A stretch of DNA of 58,337 nt from a bacterium (lineage in GTDB: Bacteria; Verrucomicrobiota; Verrucomicrobiia; Limisphaerales; UBA11358), in contig JAKALA010000018.1 of assembly GCA_021813325.1 (NCBI GenBank), positions 1 to 58,337 on the forward strand, given 5' to 3'. Position numbers and translations under genes: made by a program. The notes under the pieces were generated by a model. That model ran no database searches, had not been told where the DNA came from, and was given only the letters and a program-made list of their open reading frames with translations. Positions 26,082-34,911 of the stretch are shown piece by piece. Each line of letters starts with the position of its first letter. Positions within the stretch are counted from its first letter, which is position 1.

Positions 26082-27119
26082 TCACCCGAGGATTTGCTTC
26101 AAATCCGCGATGAAACTGTCCACGTCCTCGGCGGTCGTGTCCCAACTGCACATGAGCCGGGATTCTTCTGGAGTAATGACACCAGTGTAAAAATGCCAGC
26201 CGCGCTCGTGCAATTTCGCTTCGGCGGCCGGCGGCATTTTGGCGAACACCGCATTGGATTGAACCGGGTAGGAAATCTTGACGCCGCTCATCGTCTTCAA
26301 TCCCGCTTCCAGCCGTTGGGCCATGGCGTTGGTATGACGGGCATGGCGCAGCCAGGCGCCATCCTTCAACATGCCGAGCCAGGGCGCGGAAAGAAACCGC
26401 ATCTTGGACGCGAGCTGGCCGCCCTGTTTGCAGCGGTAATCGAACTCATGCGCCAGGTCATGGTTGAAGAACACCACGGCTTCGCCCAGGGCAATGCCGT
26501 TCTTGGAGCCGCCAAAGCAAAGCACATCCACACCGGCGCGCCAGGTGATGTCGGCGGGCGAAACATTTAGCGATGCGACAGCATTGGCGAAGCGTGCGCC
26601 GTCCATTTGCACGCGCAGGCCGAGTGATTTGGCGGTGCTGGTGAGCGCTTGAAGTTCAGCGGCGGTATAGGCTGTGCCGACTTCCGTCACCTGCGTGAGG
26701 CTCAAGGCGCCGGGCTTGGGATAGTGAATATCGCTGCGGCGCTTCACGGCGTGTTCCACTTCGGCGGCGGAGACTTTTCCGTTTTCACCGGGAAGCAGCA
26801 GGATTTTGCTGCCATTGGAAAAGAATTCCGGCGCGCCGCATTCCGAGGTTTCAATGTGGGCCAGTTCGTGGCAAAGAATGCTGTGATACGACTGGCAAAG
26901 CGACGCAAGCGAGAGTGAATTGGCCGAGGTGCCGTTGAAGACAAAAAATACCTCGCAATTGGTTTCAAAAATTTCGCGGATCATGTCCGCGGCGCGTTGG
27001 GTCCAGACATCGTTGCCGTAGCTGACTTCGTGTCCGGCATTGGCTTCGGCCATGGCGGCCCAGGCTTCCGGGCACATGCCGGAATAGTTGTCGCTGGCAA
27101 AGTGGCGGGTTCGTTTCAT
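26082..27119 (-). CDS. ltaE: Low-specificity L-threonine aldolase
   Basis: This PLP enzyme cleaves threonine or allo-threonine to glycine and acetaldehyde. The 345-residue protein has 'RHFASDNYSGMCPEAWAAM', 'GNDVWT', 'FNGTSANSLSL', 'HIETSECGAPEFF', 'VQMDGARFANAV' with Asp173, and the PLP Lys206 in 'CFGGSKNGIALGEAVVFF'. ATG at 27119 matches the family N-terminus; the frame is open upstream without family character. It is divergent from an amino-acid permease (133-base gap), which suggests shared amino-acid metabolism. The exact stereospecificity cannot be read. Confidence 0.9.
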   Translation of the reverse strand: MKRTRHFASDNYSGMCPEAWAAMAEANAGHEVSYGNDVWTQRAADMIREIFETNCEVFFVFNGTSANSLSLASLCQSYHSILCHELAHIETSECGAPEFFSNGSKILLLPGENGKVSAAEVEHAVKRRSDIHYPKPGALSLTQVTEVGTAYTAAELQALTSTAKSLGLRVQMDGARFANAVASLNVSPADITWRAGVDVLCFGGSKNGIALGEAVVFFNHDLAHEFDYRCKQGGQLASKMRFLSAPWLGMLKDGAWLRHARHTNAMAQRLEAGLKTMSGVKISYPVQSNAVFAKMPPAAEAKLHERGWHFYTGVITPEESRLMCSWDTTAEDVDSFIADLKQILG

Positions 27120-27252
27120 GGGGGGCATTATTCCGCAAACGGGGTGGGTTTCGCCAGCGGGAATTCTGCCAAAAGATAAATTCGCGTCGCATTTGCTTGA
27201 CGGCCGCAGGGGAAAGCGGCATTTAACCGCGCCAGCAGAGGTGCAATTTTTC

Positions 27253-28755
27253 ATGAAACTTTTCCGACGCAAACATGCCGCGGACTTGCAGGCCGAGGCG
27301 CATTCCGACCAGAGTCTTAAACGCGCGCTGGGCCCCGTTAACCTCACCGCGCTGGGCATCGGCGCCATTATTGGCGCGGGCATTTTTGTGCTGACCGGCC
27401 AGGCTGCCGCGAAATATGCCGGACCGGCCATTGTCATTTCTTTTGTGCTCTCCGGACTGGCGTGCGCGTTCGCCGGGTTGTGTTATGCGGAATTTTCCGC
27501 GCTGATTCCCGCGTCCGGTTCGGCTTACACTTACGGCTACGCGACGCTCGGAGAGTTTGTGGCCTGGATTATCGGCTGGGATTTGATTTTGGAATATCTT
27601 TTTGCCGGCGCCACGGTGGCGGTGGGTTGGTCGGGCTACGTGGTTTCTTTCCTGAAAGAATTTGGGGTCACTATTCCAGCGCAATTCACTTCGGCGCCAT
27701 TTGACCATCACCCGCCCGCCGATGCGGGCTGGAACATGTGGCGGTTGTTCACCGAAGGCTGGGTGAGCACGGGCGCGACGCTGAACGTGCCGGCCATGCT
27801 TATCGTTGGTTTTGTCACTTTCCTGCTGGTCATTGGCATCAAGGAGTCGGCCTCGTTCAACAATGTCATCGTGGCGATCAAACTAACGGTCATATTCACC
27901 TTCATTGCCGTTGGCTTTGCGTTCATTAACCGGCACAACTGGCATCCGTTTGTGCCGCCGAGCGCGGGCGACGGTCAATTTGGCTGGAGCGGCATTTTGC
28001 GGGGCGCGGGGGTGATTTTCTTTGCTTACATTGGATTCGACGCCGTGTCCACCGCGGCGCAGGAGGCCAAAAATCCGCAACGCGACATGCCCATTGGGAT
28101 GCTGGCATCACTCGGTATTTGCACGATTCTTTATATCGTGGTGTCGCTGGTGCTGACCGGAGTGGTGAGTTACAAACTGCTGAATGTTTCGGCGCCGATT
28201 GCCGTGGCGGTGGATGTTTTTGGCGAACACCTGGCGTGGCTGCGGACGCTGGTGAAAATTGGCGCGATTGCCGGCCTTTCATCGGTGATACTGGTGCTGT
28301 TGCTTGGTCAACCGCGCATTTTTTACTCAATGTCGAAGGACGGTTTGCTGCCGGCGGTGTTCAGCGCGGTGCATCCGAAGTTTAAAACGCCCTGGCTGGC
28401 GCAAATTCTAACCGGGATTCTGGCCATGCTCATTGCGGGGTTGTTTCCGATTGGCCTGCTGGGCGAGCTGGTTTCCATCGGCACATTGCTGGCCTTTCTG
28501 ATTGTTTGCGCGGGGGTATTGGTGCTGCGCAAGCTGCACCCGGAAATGCACCGTCCATTCCGCACGCCGGCCGTCTGGCTGGTGGCGCCGCTGGGGATTA
28601 TTTGCTGTGGCGGATTGATGGCCGGTTTGCCCCGCGATACTTGGGCGCGGCTGATCGTGTGGATGTTGATTGGCTTTGTGATTTATTTTGCTTATAGCCA
28701 CCGGCACTCGAAGCTGCATCACGGTCTCATGGGGAAAAACGTTCAGGACAAATAG
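27253..28755 (+). CDS. APC-superfamily amino-acid permease (cationic amino-acid transporter type)
   Basis: This 500-residue inner-membrane transporter has about 12-14 helices. It shows 'LGIGAIIGAGIFVLTGQAAAKYAGPAIVISF', 'GLCYAEFSALIPASGSAYTYGYATLGEFVAWIIGWDLILEY', and 'GAGVIFFAYIGFDAVSTAAQEAKNPQRDMP', all hallmarks of the CAT/YfnA-like branch. ATG at 27253 is chosen since the transporter N-terminus 'FRRKHAADLQ...SLKRALGPVNLTALGIGA' starts right after it. It runs divergently from the threonine aldolase gene. The substrate is not fixed by sequence; cationic or branched amino acids are typical. Confidence 0.9.
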   Translation: MKLFRRKHAADLQAEAHSDQSLKRALGPVNLTALGIGAIIGAGIFVLTGQAAAKYAGPAIVISFVLSGLACAFAGLCYAEFSALIPASGSAYTYGYATLGEFVAWIIGWDLILEYLFAGATVAVGWSGYVVSFLKEFGVTIPAQFTSAPFDHHPPADAGWNMWRLFTEGWVSTGATLNVPAMLIVGFVTFLLVIGIKESASFNNVIVAIKLTVIFTFIAVGFAFINRHNWHPFVPPSAGDGQFGWSGILRGAGVIFFAYIGFDAVSTAAQEAKNPQRDMPIGMLASLGICTILYIVVSLVLTGVVSYKLLNVSAPIAVAVDVFGEHLAWLRTLVKIGAIAGLSSVILVLLLGQPRIFYSMSKDGLLPAVFSAVHPKFKTPWLAQILTGILAMLIAGLFPIGLLGELVSIGTLLAFLIVCAGVLVLRKLHPEMHRPFRTPAVWLVAPLGIICCGGLMAGLPRDTWARLIVWMLIGFVIYFAYSHRHSKLHHGLMGKNVQDK

Positions 28756-28781
28756 CTTCCACGCCGGGGAACAACTTAAGA

Positions 28782-28820
28782 TTGACAAATGGGCGAGCTT
28801 TACCTACCGTTCGGTAGGTT
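28782..28820 (+). promoter_or_regulatory. Promoter and TetR-type operator of the efflux operon
   Basis: TTGACA at 28782-28787 is followed after 17 bases by a weak -10 (TACCGT, 28805-28810). Over the -10 lies the palindrome ACCTACCG-TT-CGGTAGGT (28802-28819, 8-bp perfect arms), ending 2 bases before the tetR ATG. A TetR dimer bound here would block both promoter and start codon, so autorepression of the whole operon is inferred. Confidence 0.7.
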
Positions 28821-28821
28821 T

Positions 28822-29433
28822 ATGGCTAAAGACGTATCCGATACTCGTCAGCAAATTCTCCGTGCGGCGCTGAAATGCTTTGCGGATGCAGGCTATGCGG
28901 CGACGTCGGTTCAACATATTGTCGATGACGCCCAGGTTTCCAAGCCGGCGTTATATTATCATTTCACGGACAAGGCTGGGTTGTTTCGGGCGCTGGTGCA
29001 TGAGGCCCATGATGAGCGCTACCGGTTGATCACGGAGGCGATCGAAAATCAAAAGGGCATTCAGGCGCAGTTGGAGGCGGCATTGACCGCGCTGTTTGCC
29101 TATTTCCGGGAGAATCGCGAATTGATGCGCATTTCCTTTGCGACGATGTTTGCCGCGCCCGGCGAAGTGCCGGAGGATGCCGCCTGCGCCGAAAAATGTG
29201 AGCGTAATTTTGAATACGTTCATTCGCTCATCAAGCAGGCTATGAAGAATGGGGAGCTGGATAAATATTTTGACAGCCAGGAGCTCGCCTTCGGCTTTTA
29301 TGGGCTGGTGAATTTTTACTTGGTTGGTCACTTGGTATGCAAGGACTGCCAGCCGGATCAATTGACCGCCAAGAGAATTGTGGAATTATTCCTCGCCGGT
29401 GCCGGACCGAAGTCACCGGGCGGGAAAAATTGA
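28822..29433 (+). CDS. TetR/AcrR family transcriptional regulator
   Basis: This 203-residue protein begins with the TetR DNA-binding domain ('TRQQILRAALKCFADAGYAATSVQHIVDDAQVSKPALYYHFTDKAGLFRALV', residues 8-59; recognition helix near 40-46). An all-helical ligand-binding and dimerisation domain follows. ATG at 28822 is preferred over 28789 because the earlier start would place the operator inside the coding region. The perfect palindrome just before the start and the efflux genes just after indicate a repressor released by an exported compound. The ligand is unknown. Confidence 0.93.
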   Translation: MAKDVSDTRQQILRAALKCFADAGYAATSVQHIVDDAQVSKPALYYHFTDKAGLFRALVHEAHDERYRLITEAIENQKGIQAQLEAALTALFAYFRENRELMRISFATMFAAPGEVPEDAACAEKCERNFEYVHSLIKQAMKNGELDKYFDSQELAFGFYGLVNFYLVGHLVCKDCQPDQLTAKRIVELFLAGAGPKSPGGKN

Positions 29434-29450
29434 CTTTTAAAAGGAGAAAC

Positions 29451-30569
29451 ATGAAGAAAAACCTCATATTCGGGTTCATTGTCGTCGTCATGGTGACGGG
29501 CGCAGTGGCCCTGGTTAAGACGCTGCAAATTCGCAAACTGATGAGCACCAAAATGGTGCCGCCGCCCTCCACGGTGGCCACCGCCGTGGTGCAGGCCGAG
29601 CAGTGGCCGGAAAGCTTGCCCGCCGTCGGTTCGGTAACCGCCGCGCAAGGCGTGATGGTCTCGCCGGAAATTGCCGGCACCGTCAGCGAAATTACCTTTG
29701 ATTCCGGCGCGACCGTTAACAAGGGCGATTTGCTCGTAAAACTGGACACCTCCACCGAGGTGGCGCAGTTGCAGGCCGCCGAAGCCCAGGTGAAACTCGC
29801 CCGGCTCAACGCCGACCGCACGCGGCAACTGCGCGCGGATAAAACTGTTTCCCAGGCGGAACTGGACCAGGCCGAGGCCACCTTGCAGGAAAGCCAGGCC
29901 AATGCTGATGCCATCCGCGCGGCGATTGATAAAAAGACCATTCGCGCGCCGTTTTCCGGCAAGCTCGGCCTTCGGTTGGTGAATCTGGGCGAACAGTTGG
30001 ACGTGGGCAAAAGCATCGTCTCACTGCAATCGCTTTCGCCGATGTATGTGGATTTTTCGCTGCCACAGCAGGATTTGGGCAGGTTGGAAACGGGCCTGAA
30101 AGTGCGCGTTTCCACCGACGCCTACCCCGGCCGCGAGTTTGAAGGGAAATTGACCGCCATCAATCCGAATCTCAACGCCACCACGCGCAGCGTCCAATTG
30201 CGCGCGGAATTCGCCAATGCCGATCAGGCATTGCGACCGGGCATGTTTGTGCGGGCAGCGGTGGAACTGGCCGGCGAAGACCAGGTGCTCGCGATTCCGT
30301 CCACCGCCGTGCTCGCCGCGCCGTATGGCGACGCGGTTTATCTGGTGGAAACCCAGGCCACCAATGGAGCAAGTCACCTGACCGTCCAGCAGAAATTCAT
30401 CCGCACCGGCCGTTCCGTCGGCGATTTTATCAGCGTCGAATCCGGCCTGAAAGCCGGTGATCGCGTGGTATCATCGGGGCTTTTCAAATTGCACAACGGC
30501 GACACCGTTTTGGAAAACAACACCAATTCGCCGACCGCCTCGTTGACGCCCAACCCGCCAAACAGCTAA
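29451..30569 (+). CDS. RND efflux periplasmic adaptor (HlyD/MFP family)
   Basis: This 372-residue adaptor has an N-terminal membrane anchor ('NLIFGFIVVVMVTGAVALV'), the lipoyl half 'VSPEIAGTVSEITFDSGATVNKGDLLVKLD', a coiled-coil hairpin ('QLQAAEAQVKLARLNADRTRQLRADKTVSQAELDQAEATLQESQANADAIRAA' region), the second half 'KKTIRAPFSGKLGLRLVNLGEQL', and barrel and membrane-proximal domains ('LRPGMFVRAAVEL'). An AAGGAG site (29441-29446) fixes the start at 29451, although the frame is open from 29337 inside tetR. It partners the RND pump encoded 12 bases downstream. No dedicated outer-membrane factor lies in this operon. Confidence 0.93.
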   Translation: MKKNLIFGFIVVVMVTGAVALVKTLQIRKLMSTKMVPPPSTVATAVVQAEQWPESLPAVGSVTAAQGVMVSPEIAGTVSEITFDSGATVNKGDLLVKLDTSTEVAQLQAAEAQVKLARLNADRTRQLRADKTVSQAELDQAEATLQESQANADAIRAAIDKKTIRAPFSGKLGLRLVNLGEQLDVGKSIVSLQSLSPMYVDFSLPQQDLGRLETGLKVRVSTDAYPGREFEGKLTAINPNLNATTRSVQLRAEFANADQALRPGMFVRAAVELAGEDQVLAIPSTAVLAAPYGDAVYLVETQATNGASHLTVQQKFIRTGRSVGDFISVESGLKAGDRVVSSGLFKLHNGDTVLENNTNSPTASLTPNPPNS

Positions 30570-30581
30570 ACCGCCACGCGC

Positions 30582-33500
30582 ATGAAATCTTTTACGGATC
30601 TTTTCATCCGCCGGCCCGTGCTGGCCACGGTGGTCAGTTTGCTCATCCTGATCGCGGGACTCCAGGCGATCCGTTCGCTCAACGTCCGGCAATACCCGCA
30701 CAGCGAAAACGCCACGATTACCGTGACGACCGTTTATGTGGGCGCGAGCGCCAATCTGGTGCGCGGGTTTCTGACGCAACCGCTGGAACGCGCCATCGCG
30801 GCGGCCGATGGCATCGATTACATGGAGTCGTCCAGCGCGCTGGGCATGTCCACGATCACCGTGCATTTGCGCTTGAATTACGACTCCAAAAAGGCGTTGG
30901 CGGAAATCAGTTCCAAGGTGGACCAGGTGCGCAACGATCTGCCGCCCGAAGCGGAAATTCCCACGCTCGCCATCACCACGGCGGACTCGCAAACCGCCTC
31001 GGCCTACCTGAGTTTTTCCTCGGATATTCTCCAGGCCAACCAGATCACCGATTATCTGCTGCGCGTCGTCCAGCCGCAATTGACGGCTCTTGAAGGGGTG
31101 CAAAGAGCGGACATCCTTGGCGGACGCACTTTTGCCATGCGCATCTGGCTCAAGCCCGACCGGCTGGCGGCCTACAACATCAGCCCCAGCGAAGTCCGCG
31201 CGGCGCTGGTGGCCAACAACTTTCTTTCCGCCGTCGGACACACCAAAGGTTCGCTCATCCAAGTGAACCTGACGGCCAACACGGATTTGCGTTCCGTCCA
31301 GGAATTTAAAAATCTCGTGGTCCGCCAGAATGGCGATCAACTCGTGCGGTTGGGCGATGTGGCCGACGTGGTGCTGGGCGCGGAAGACTATGATTCCGAG
31401 GTGCGGATGACCGGCGAACGCGCGGTTTTCATGGGCGTGTGGGTGCTGCCCAACGCGAATTCGCTGGATGTGATCAAACTGGTGCGCCAGCAAATGGCGT
31501 CCATTCAGAAAGACCTGCCCACGGGCCTGAGCGCGCGGGTGGCCTATGACGCCACCGCTTACATCGCGGACGCGTTGCACGAAGTGGTGTTCACGCTGGT
31601 CATCACGCTGGTCATCGTATCCGTGGTTATCTTCCTGTTTCTCGGATCGTTCCGCTCGGTGCTGATTCCGTTGGTGGCCATCCCGTTGTCGCTCATTGGC
31701 GCGGTGTTTCTGATGCAGGTGTTCGGGTTCACGTTGAATCTGCTCACGCTGCTGGCCATCGTGCTGGCGGTCGGCTTGGTGGTGGACGACGCCATTGTGG
31801 TGGTGGAAAACGTGGAGCGCCACGTGCGCGAAGGCAAAACGCCATTTGAAGCGGCCTTGCTCGGCGCGCGGGAACTCATCGGTCCGGTCATCGCCATGAC
31901 CATCACGCTCGCGGCGGTTTACGCGCCCATCGCGTTTCAAGGCGGGCTGACGGGGTCGCTGTTCCAGGAATTTGCCCTGACGCTGGCCGGCGCGGTGTTC
32001 ATCTCCGGCATTGTGGCGTTGACGCTTTCACCGGTGATGGCCTCCAAGCTGTTGAATCATGACCGCGAAGAGCACGGCTTGGCGGGGCGTATCAATCGCG
32101 ATTTTGACCGGTTGAAGAATTTCTATGGCCGGGTGCTGGACTGGACGCTCGCGCGGCGGCCGCTGGTTTATGCCGTCTGGATTGGGCTGACGCTGCTGAC
32201 GATTCCGATGTTCAAGATGGCCTGGCAGGCCAAGGAACCGGCGCCGGCGGAAGATCAGGGGGTCATTTTCGGCGTGGTGGAAACACCGCCGGATTCCACG
32301 ATCGATCAAACTTCATATTATGCCGACCGGGCCGAGGGCATGTTCTCGCGGATCCCGGAGACGGAGCAGGTGTTTCAATTGACCCAGCCCACGTTTGGTT
32401 TTGGCGGCATGGTGCTCAAGCCGTGGGGCGAACGCAAACGAACCGTGTTCCAGATCGTGCCAGAAGTGCAGGCGATGGTGAACGCCATTCCGGGCATTGC
32501 GATGCACATGGTCACCCCGTCACCGTTGCCGACCGGCGGAGAAAATTTCCCGCTGAACCTGGTGATCTCCTCCACCGGCGAGCCGGCGGAAATTTTAAAG
32601 TATGCCCAGCAGTTGCAACAGATTTGCGCGACGAATGGCATGTTCGCCTTTCCGCCGATGCTGGACACCAAGGTGGACCAGCCGGAAGCGGAGCTGGTCA
32701 TTGACCGCGACAAGGTCGCCGCGCTCGGCCTGGATTTGCAATCGGTCGGCTCCGACCTGGGCGTGCTCGTCGGCGGCAATTATGTCAACCGGTTTGACTT
32801 CTCGGGCCGCAGTTACAAGGTCATCCCGCAACTGGTGCGTGATGCGCGTTTGAACGCCGATCAGCTTAAGCACACTTACGTCAAGGGGCCGGGCAACCAG
32901 TTGATTCCCGTGAGCACCTTTGCGCACCTGGAAAACCACACCACGCCGCGCGCGCTGAACCGCTTCCAGCAGTTGAACTCGGTGAAGCTCAGTGGCGTGG
33001 CCATAGTGCTGCTGGACACCGCCCTGAAATTTCTGGAATCCGAATGCGCCCGGATTTTGCCGCCCGGCTACAAGCTGGATTACACGGGCGATTCGCGCTT
33101 CCTGCGCAAGGAAGGCGACAAGTTTCTGCCGGCGTTCATGCTGGCGGTGGTGCTGATCATCCTGGTGCTGGCCGCGCAGTTCAACAGTTTCCGCGATCCG
33201 TTCATCATCATCTTTGGCTCGGTGCCGCTGGCGCTGTTCGGCGCGCTCGTCTTCATTTTCTGGAAGATGCCCAATCCGAACCTGCATTTCTGGACGGATG
33301 GCTGGACCACTTCGATGAACATTTATTCCGAGGTCGGACTGATCACGCTGGTGGGATTGATTGCCAAAAACGGCATTCTCATCGTGGAATTCGCCAACCA
33401 GCTTCAGCGCCAGGGCCGCACTAAAATCCAGGCCATCCGGGAATCGGCCATGCTGCGGTTGCGTCCGGTGCTCATGACCAGCGTGGCCACGGTGGCGGGT

Positions 33501-33692
33501 AATTTCCCGCTCACCCTCGTGACCGGCGCGGGCGCGGCGGCGCGCAATTCCATCGGCATCGTGCTGGTGGCCGGCATGACCATTGGCACCCTGTTTACAC
33601 TGCTGGTGATTCCCGCCATCTACATGTTGATTGCCAAGGATCATGCGGGAGAACAGTCCGCGAACCTGCGGACGGAGTCGATTTATGAGTGA
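30582..33692 (+). CDS. Multidrug efflux RND permease (HAE1 family)
   Basis: This 1036-residue proton-driven pump of the hydrophobe/amphiphile exporter group starts 'FIRRPVLATVVSLLILIAGLQAI'. It has the TM4 double-Asp motif 'VGLVVDDAIVVVENVERH' (proton relay) and the porter-domain 'GVQRADILGGRTFAMRIWL', and repeats the plan in the second half ('GDSRFLRKEGDKFLPAFMLAVVLIILVLAAQFNSFRDP', 'GLIAKNGILIVEFANQLQ'). The length is normal. The DD motif and absence of heavy-metal signatures set it apart from the czcA gene in this window. Its TGA lies inside the first codons of the EmrA-like gene (ATGAGTGA), an 8-base overlap. Confidence 0.94.
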   Translation: MKSFTDLFIRRPVLATVVSLLILIAGLQAIRSLNVRQYPHSENATITVTTVYVGASANLVRGFLTQPLERAIAAADGIDYMESSSALGMSTITVHLRLNYDSKKALAEISSKVDQVRNDLPPEAEIPTLAITTADSQTASAYLSFSSDILQANQITDYLLRVVQPQLTALEGVQRADILGGRTFAMRIWLKPDRLAAYNISPSEVRAALVANNFLSAVGHTKGSLIQVNLTANTDLRSVQEFKNLVVRQNGDQLVRLGDVADVVLGAEDYDSEVRMTGERAVFMGVWVLPNANSLDVIKLVRQQMASIQKDLPTGLSARVAYDATAYIADALHEVVFTLVITLVIVSVVIFLFLGSFRSVLIPLVAIPLSLIGAVFLMQVFGFTLNLLTLLAIVLAVGLVVDDAIVVVENVERHVREGKTPFEAALLGARELIGPVIAMTITLAAVYAPIAFQGGLTGSLFQEFALTLAGAVFISGIVALTLSPVMASKLLNHDREEHGLAGRINRDFDRLKNFYGRVLDWTLARRPLVYAVWIGLTLLTIPMFKMAWQAKEPAPAEDQGVIFGVVETPPDSTIDQTSYYADRAEGMFSRIPETEQVFQLTQPTFGFGGMVLKPWGERKRTVFQIVPEVQAMVNAIPGIAMHMVTPSPLPTGGENFPLNLVISSTGEPAEILKYAQQLQQICATNGMFAFPPMLDTKVDQPEAELVIDRDKVAALGLDLQSVGSDLGVLVGGNYVNRFDFSGRSYKVIPQLVRDARLNADQLKHTYVKGPGNQLIPVSTFAHLENHTTPRALNRFQQLNSVKLSGVAIVLLDTALKFLESECARILPPGYKLDYTGDSRFLRKEGDKFLPAFMLAVVLIILVLAAQFNSFRDPFIIIFGSVPLALFGALVFIFWKMPNPNLHFWTDGWTTSMNIYSEVGLITLVGLIAKNGILIVEFANQLQRQGRTKIQAIRESAMLRLRPVLMTSVATVAGNFPLTLVTGAGAAARNSIGIVLVAGMTIGTLFTLLVIPAIYMLIAKDHAGEQSANLRTESIYE

Positions 33693-34905
33693 AGTTCAAA
33701 CAGCGGGAAGTTCCGCGGCGGTGGAGGGAAATGCGGCAAAACAAAGAAAGCGGATGTTCGTCTGGCCGGCGGCGATTGTCCTGGCCGTGCTGCTCTATTT
33801 CGGGTTGGACTATTTGTTCAACGCCTTTACCCACGAAGAAACGGATGACGCGTTCATCACCAGCCACGTGGTCGAAATCGCTCCGCGCATTTCCGGGCAG
33901 GTGACGTCGGTGCGGGTCAACGACAACCAGGTGGTTCGCTCCAACGATCTGCTGGTGGTCATTGATCCGGCTGACTACGCGATGACCAGCGAGCAGAAAC
34001 ATTCCACCGCCGAGGCGCAGACGGCCAATTATCAGACCACGCTGGCGGCCTTGGAATTGATGCAGGCCAAGGTGGCCACCGCCCAGGCCGTCGCCCGCCA
34101 GAGCCAGGCGGACGCCGACGCCGCCGAAGCCACGGCCAGCCGCGCCAAGGCGGATTTCGAGCGGGCGCAGGATTTGCGGAAACAAAACACCACTTCCGCG
34201 CAGGAGTTCGATTCCGCCCAAGCCGCCGCCAAGGAAGCGGAAGCCAGCTTGATTTCGGCCCGGCAAAAGGCGGTTGCCGACGCCTCCAAAATCAAGGAGT
34301 CCGAAGCCCAATTCAATGCCGCCAAGTCGGCGGTTGCCATGGCGCTGGCCCAGGCAAACTCGGCCCAAAAAGACGCCGCCGCCGCGGAACTTAATTTGTC
34401 CTACACCAAGATTTACGCGCCCGCCGCCGGGCGCGTCACGCGCAAATCCGTTGAAGCCGGTGATTATGTCCAGACCGGCCAGCAGTTGATGTCGCTGGTG
34501 TCACAGGAAGTTTGGGTGGTGGCCAACTTCAAGGAATCGCAGTTGGAAAAGATGATGCCTGGCCAGCCCGTGCAGGTGGAAATTGACGCCTTGGGCGGAC
34601 GGAGATTTGCCGCGCATGTGGACAGCGTCCAGGCGGGCAGCGGCGCGGCGTTCAGCCTGTTGCCGCCGGAAAATGCCACGGGCAATTTCGTCAAGGTGGT
34701 GCAACGGGTGCCCGTCAAAATTGTCTTTGATGAGCCGCTGCCGGCGGATCATGTGATCGGTCCCGGCCTGTCGGTGATTCCCAGTGTTCAGGTGAGCAAA
34801 TTTGTCTTCCCGGCCTGGGGCATCGCCATCATCGCCGCGATCCTGGCCATTAAATCCGCCTTCATCTTCGTTTTTGTCACCGGTCGCAAGCCGCCCGGCA
34901 ACTGA
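33685..34905 (+). CDS. emrA: EmrA-type membrane-fusion protein
   Basis: This 406-residue protein has a cytoplasmic N-terminus, one membrane helix ('FVWPAAIVLAVLLYFGLDYLF'), the EmrA signature 'HEETDDAFITSHVVEIAPRISGQVTSVRVNDNQVVRSNDLLVVID' and a long Ala/Gln/Glu coiled coil (about residues 95-235). The second lipoyl half is 'YTKIYAPAAGRVTRKSVEAGDYVQTGQQLMSLV', followed by a barrel. A second hydrophobic segment at the C-terminus ('FPAWGIAIIAAILAIKSAFIFVFV') is unusual for EmrA and would place the end at the inner membrane again. ATG at 33685 overlaps the RND stop; the upstream frame belongs to that gene. Confidence 0.9.
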   Translation: MSEVQTAGSSAAVEGNAAKQRKRMFVWPAAIVLAVLLYFGLDYLFNAFTHEETDDAFITSHVVEIAPRISGQVTSVRVNDNQVVRSNDLLVVIDPADYAMTSEQKHSTAEAQTANYQTTLAALELMQAKVATAQAVARQSQADADAAEATASRAKADFERAQDLRKQNTTSAQEFDSAQAAAKEAEASLISARQKAVADASKIKESEAQFNAAKSAVAMALAQANSAQKDAAAAELNLSYTKIYAPAAGRVTRKSVEAGDYVQTGQQLMSLVSQEVWVVANFKESQLEKMMPGQPVQVEIDALGGRRFAAHVDSVQAGSGAAFSLLPPENATGNFVKVVQRVPVKIVFDEPLPADHVIGPGLSVIPSVQVSKFVFPAWGIAIIAAILAIKSAFIFVFVTGRKPPGN

Positions 34906-34911
34906 TGGCCC

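Noticed and set aside
27088-27252. N-terminal extension of the permease or of the divergent threonine aldolase
   Set aside because: The residues encoded upstream of 27253 and of 27119 lack family similarity and overlap each other as antisense frames.
30471-31940. 489-codon open frame on the minus strand
   Set aside because: It is antisense to the RND pump gene and is extremely His/Arg/Gln-rich, typical of a shadow frame in GC-rich DNA.
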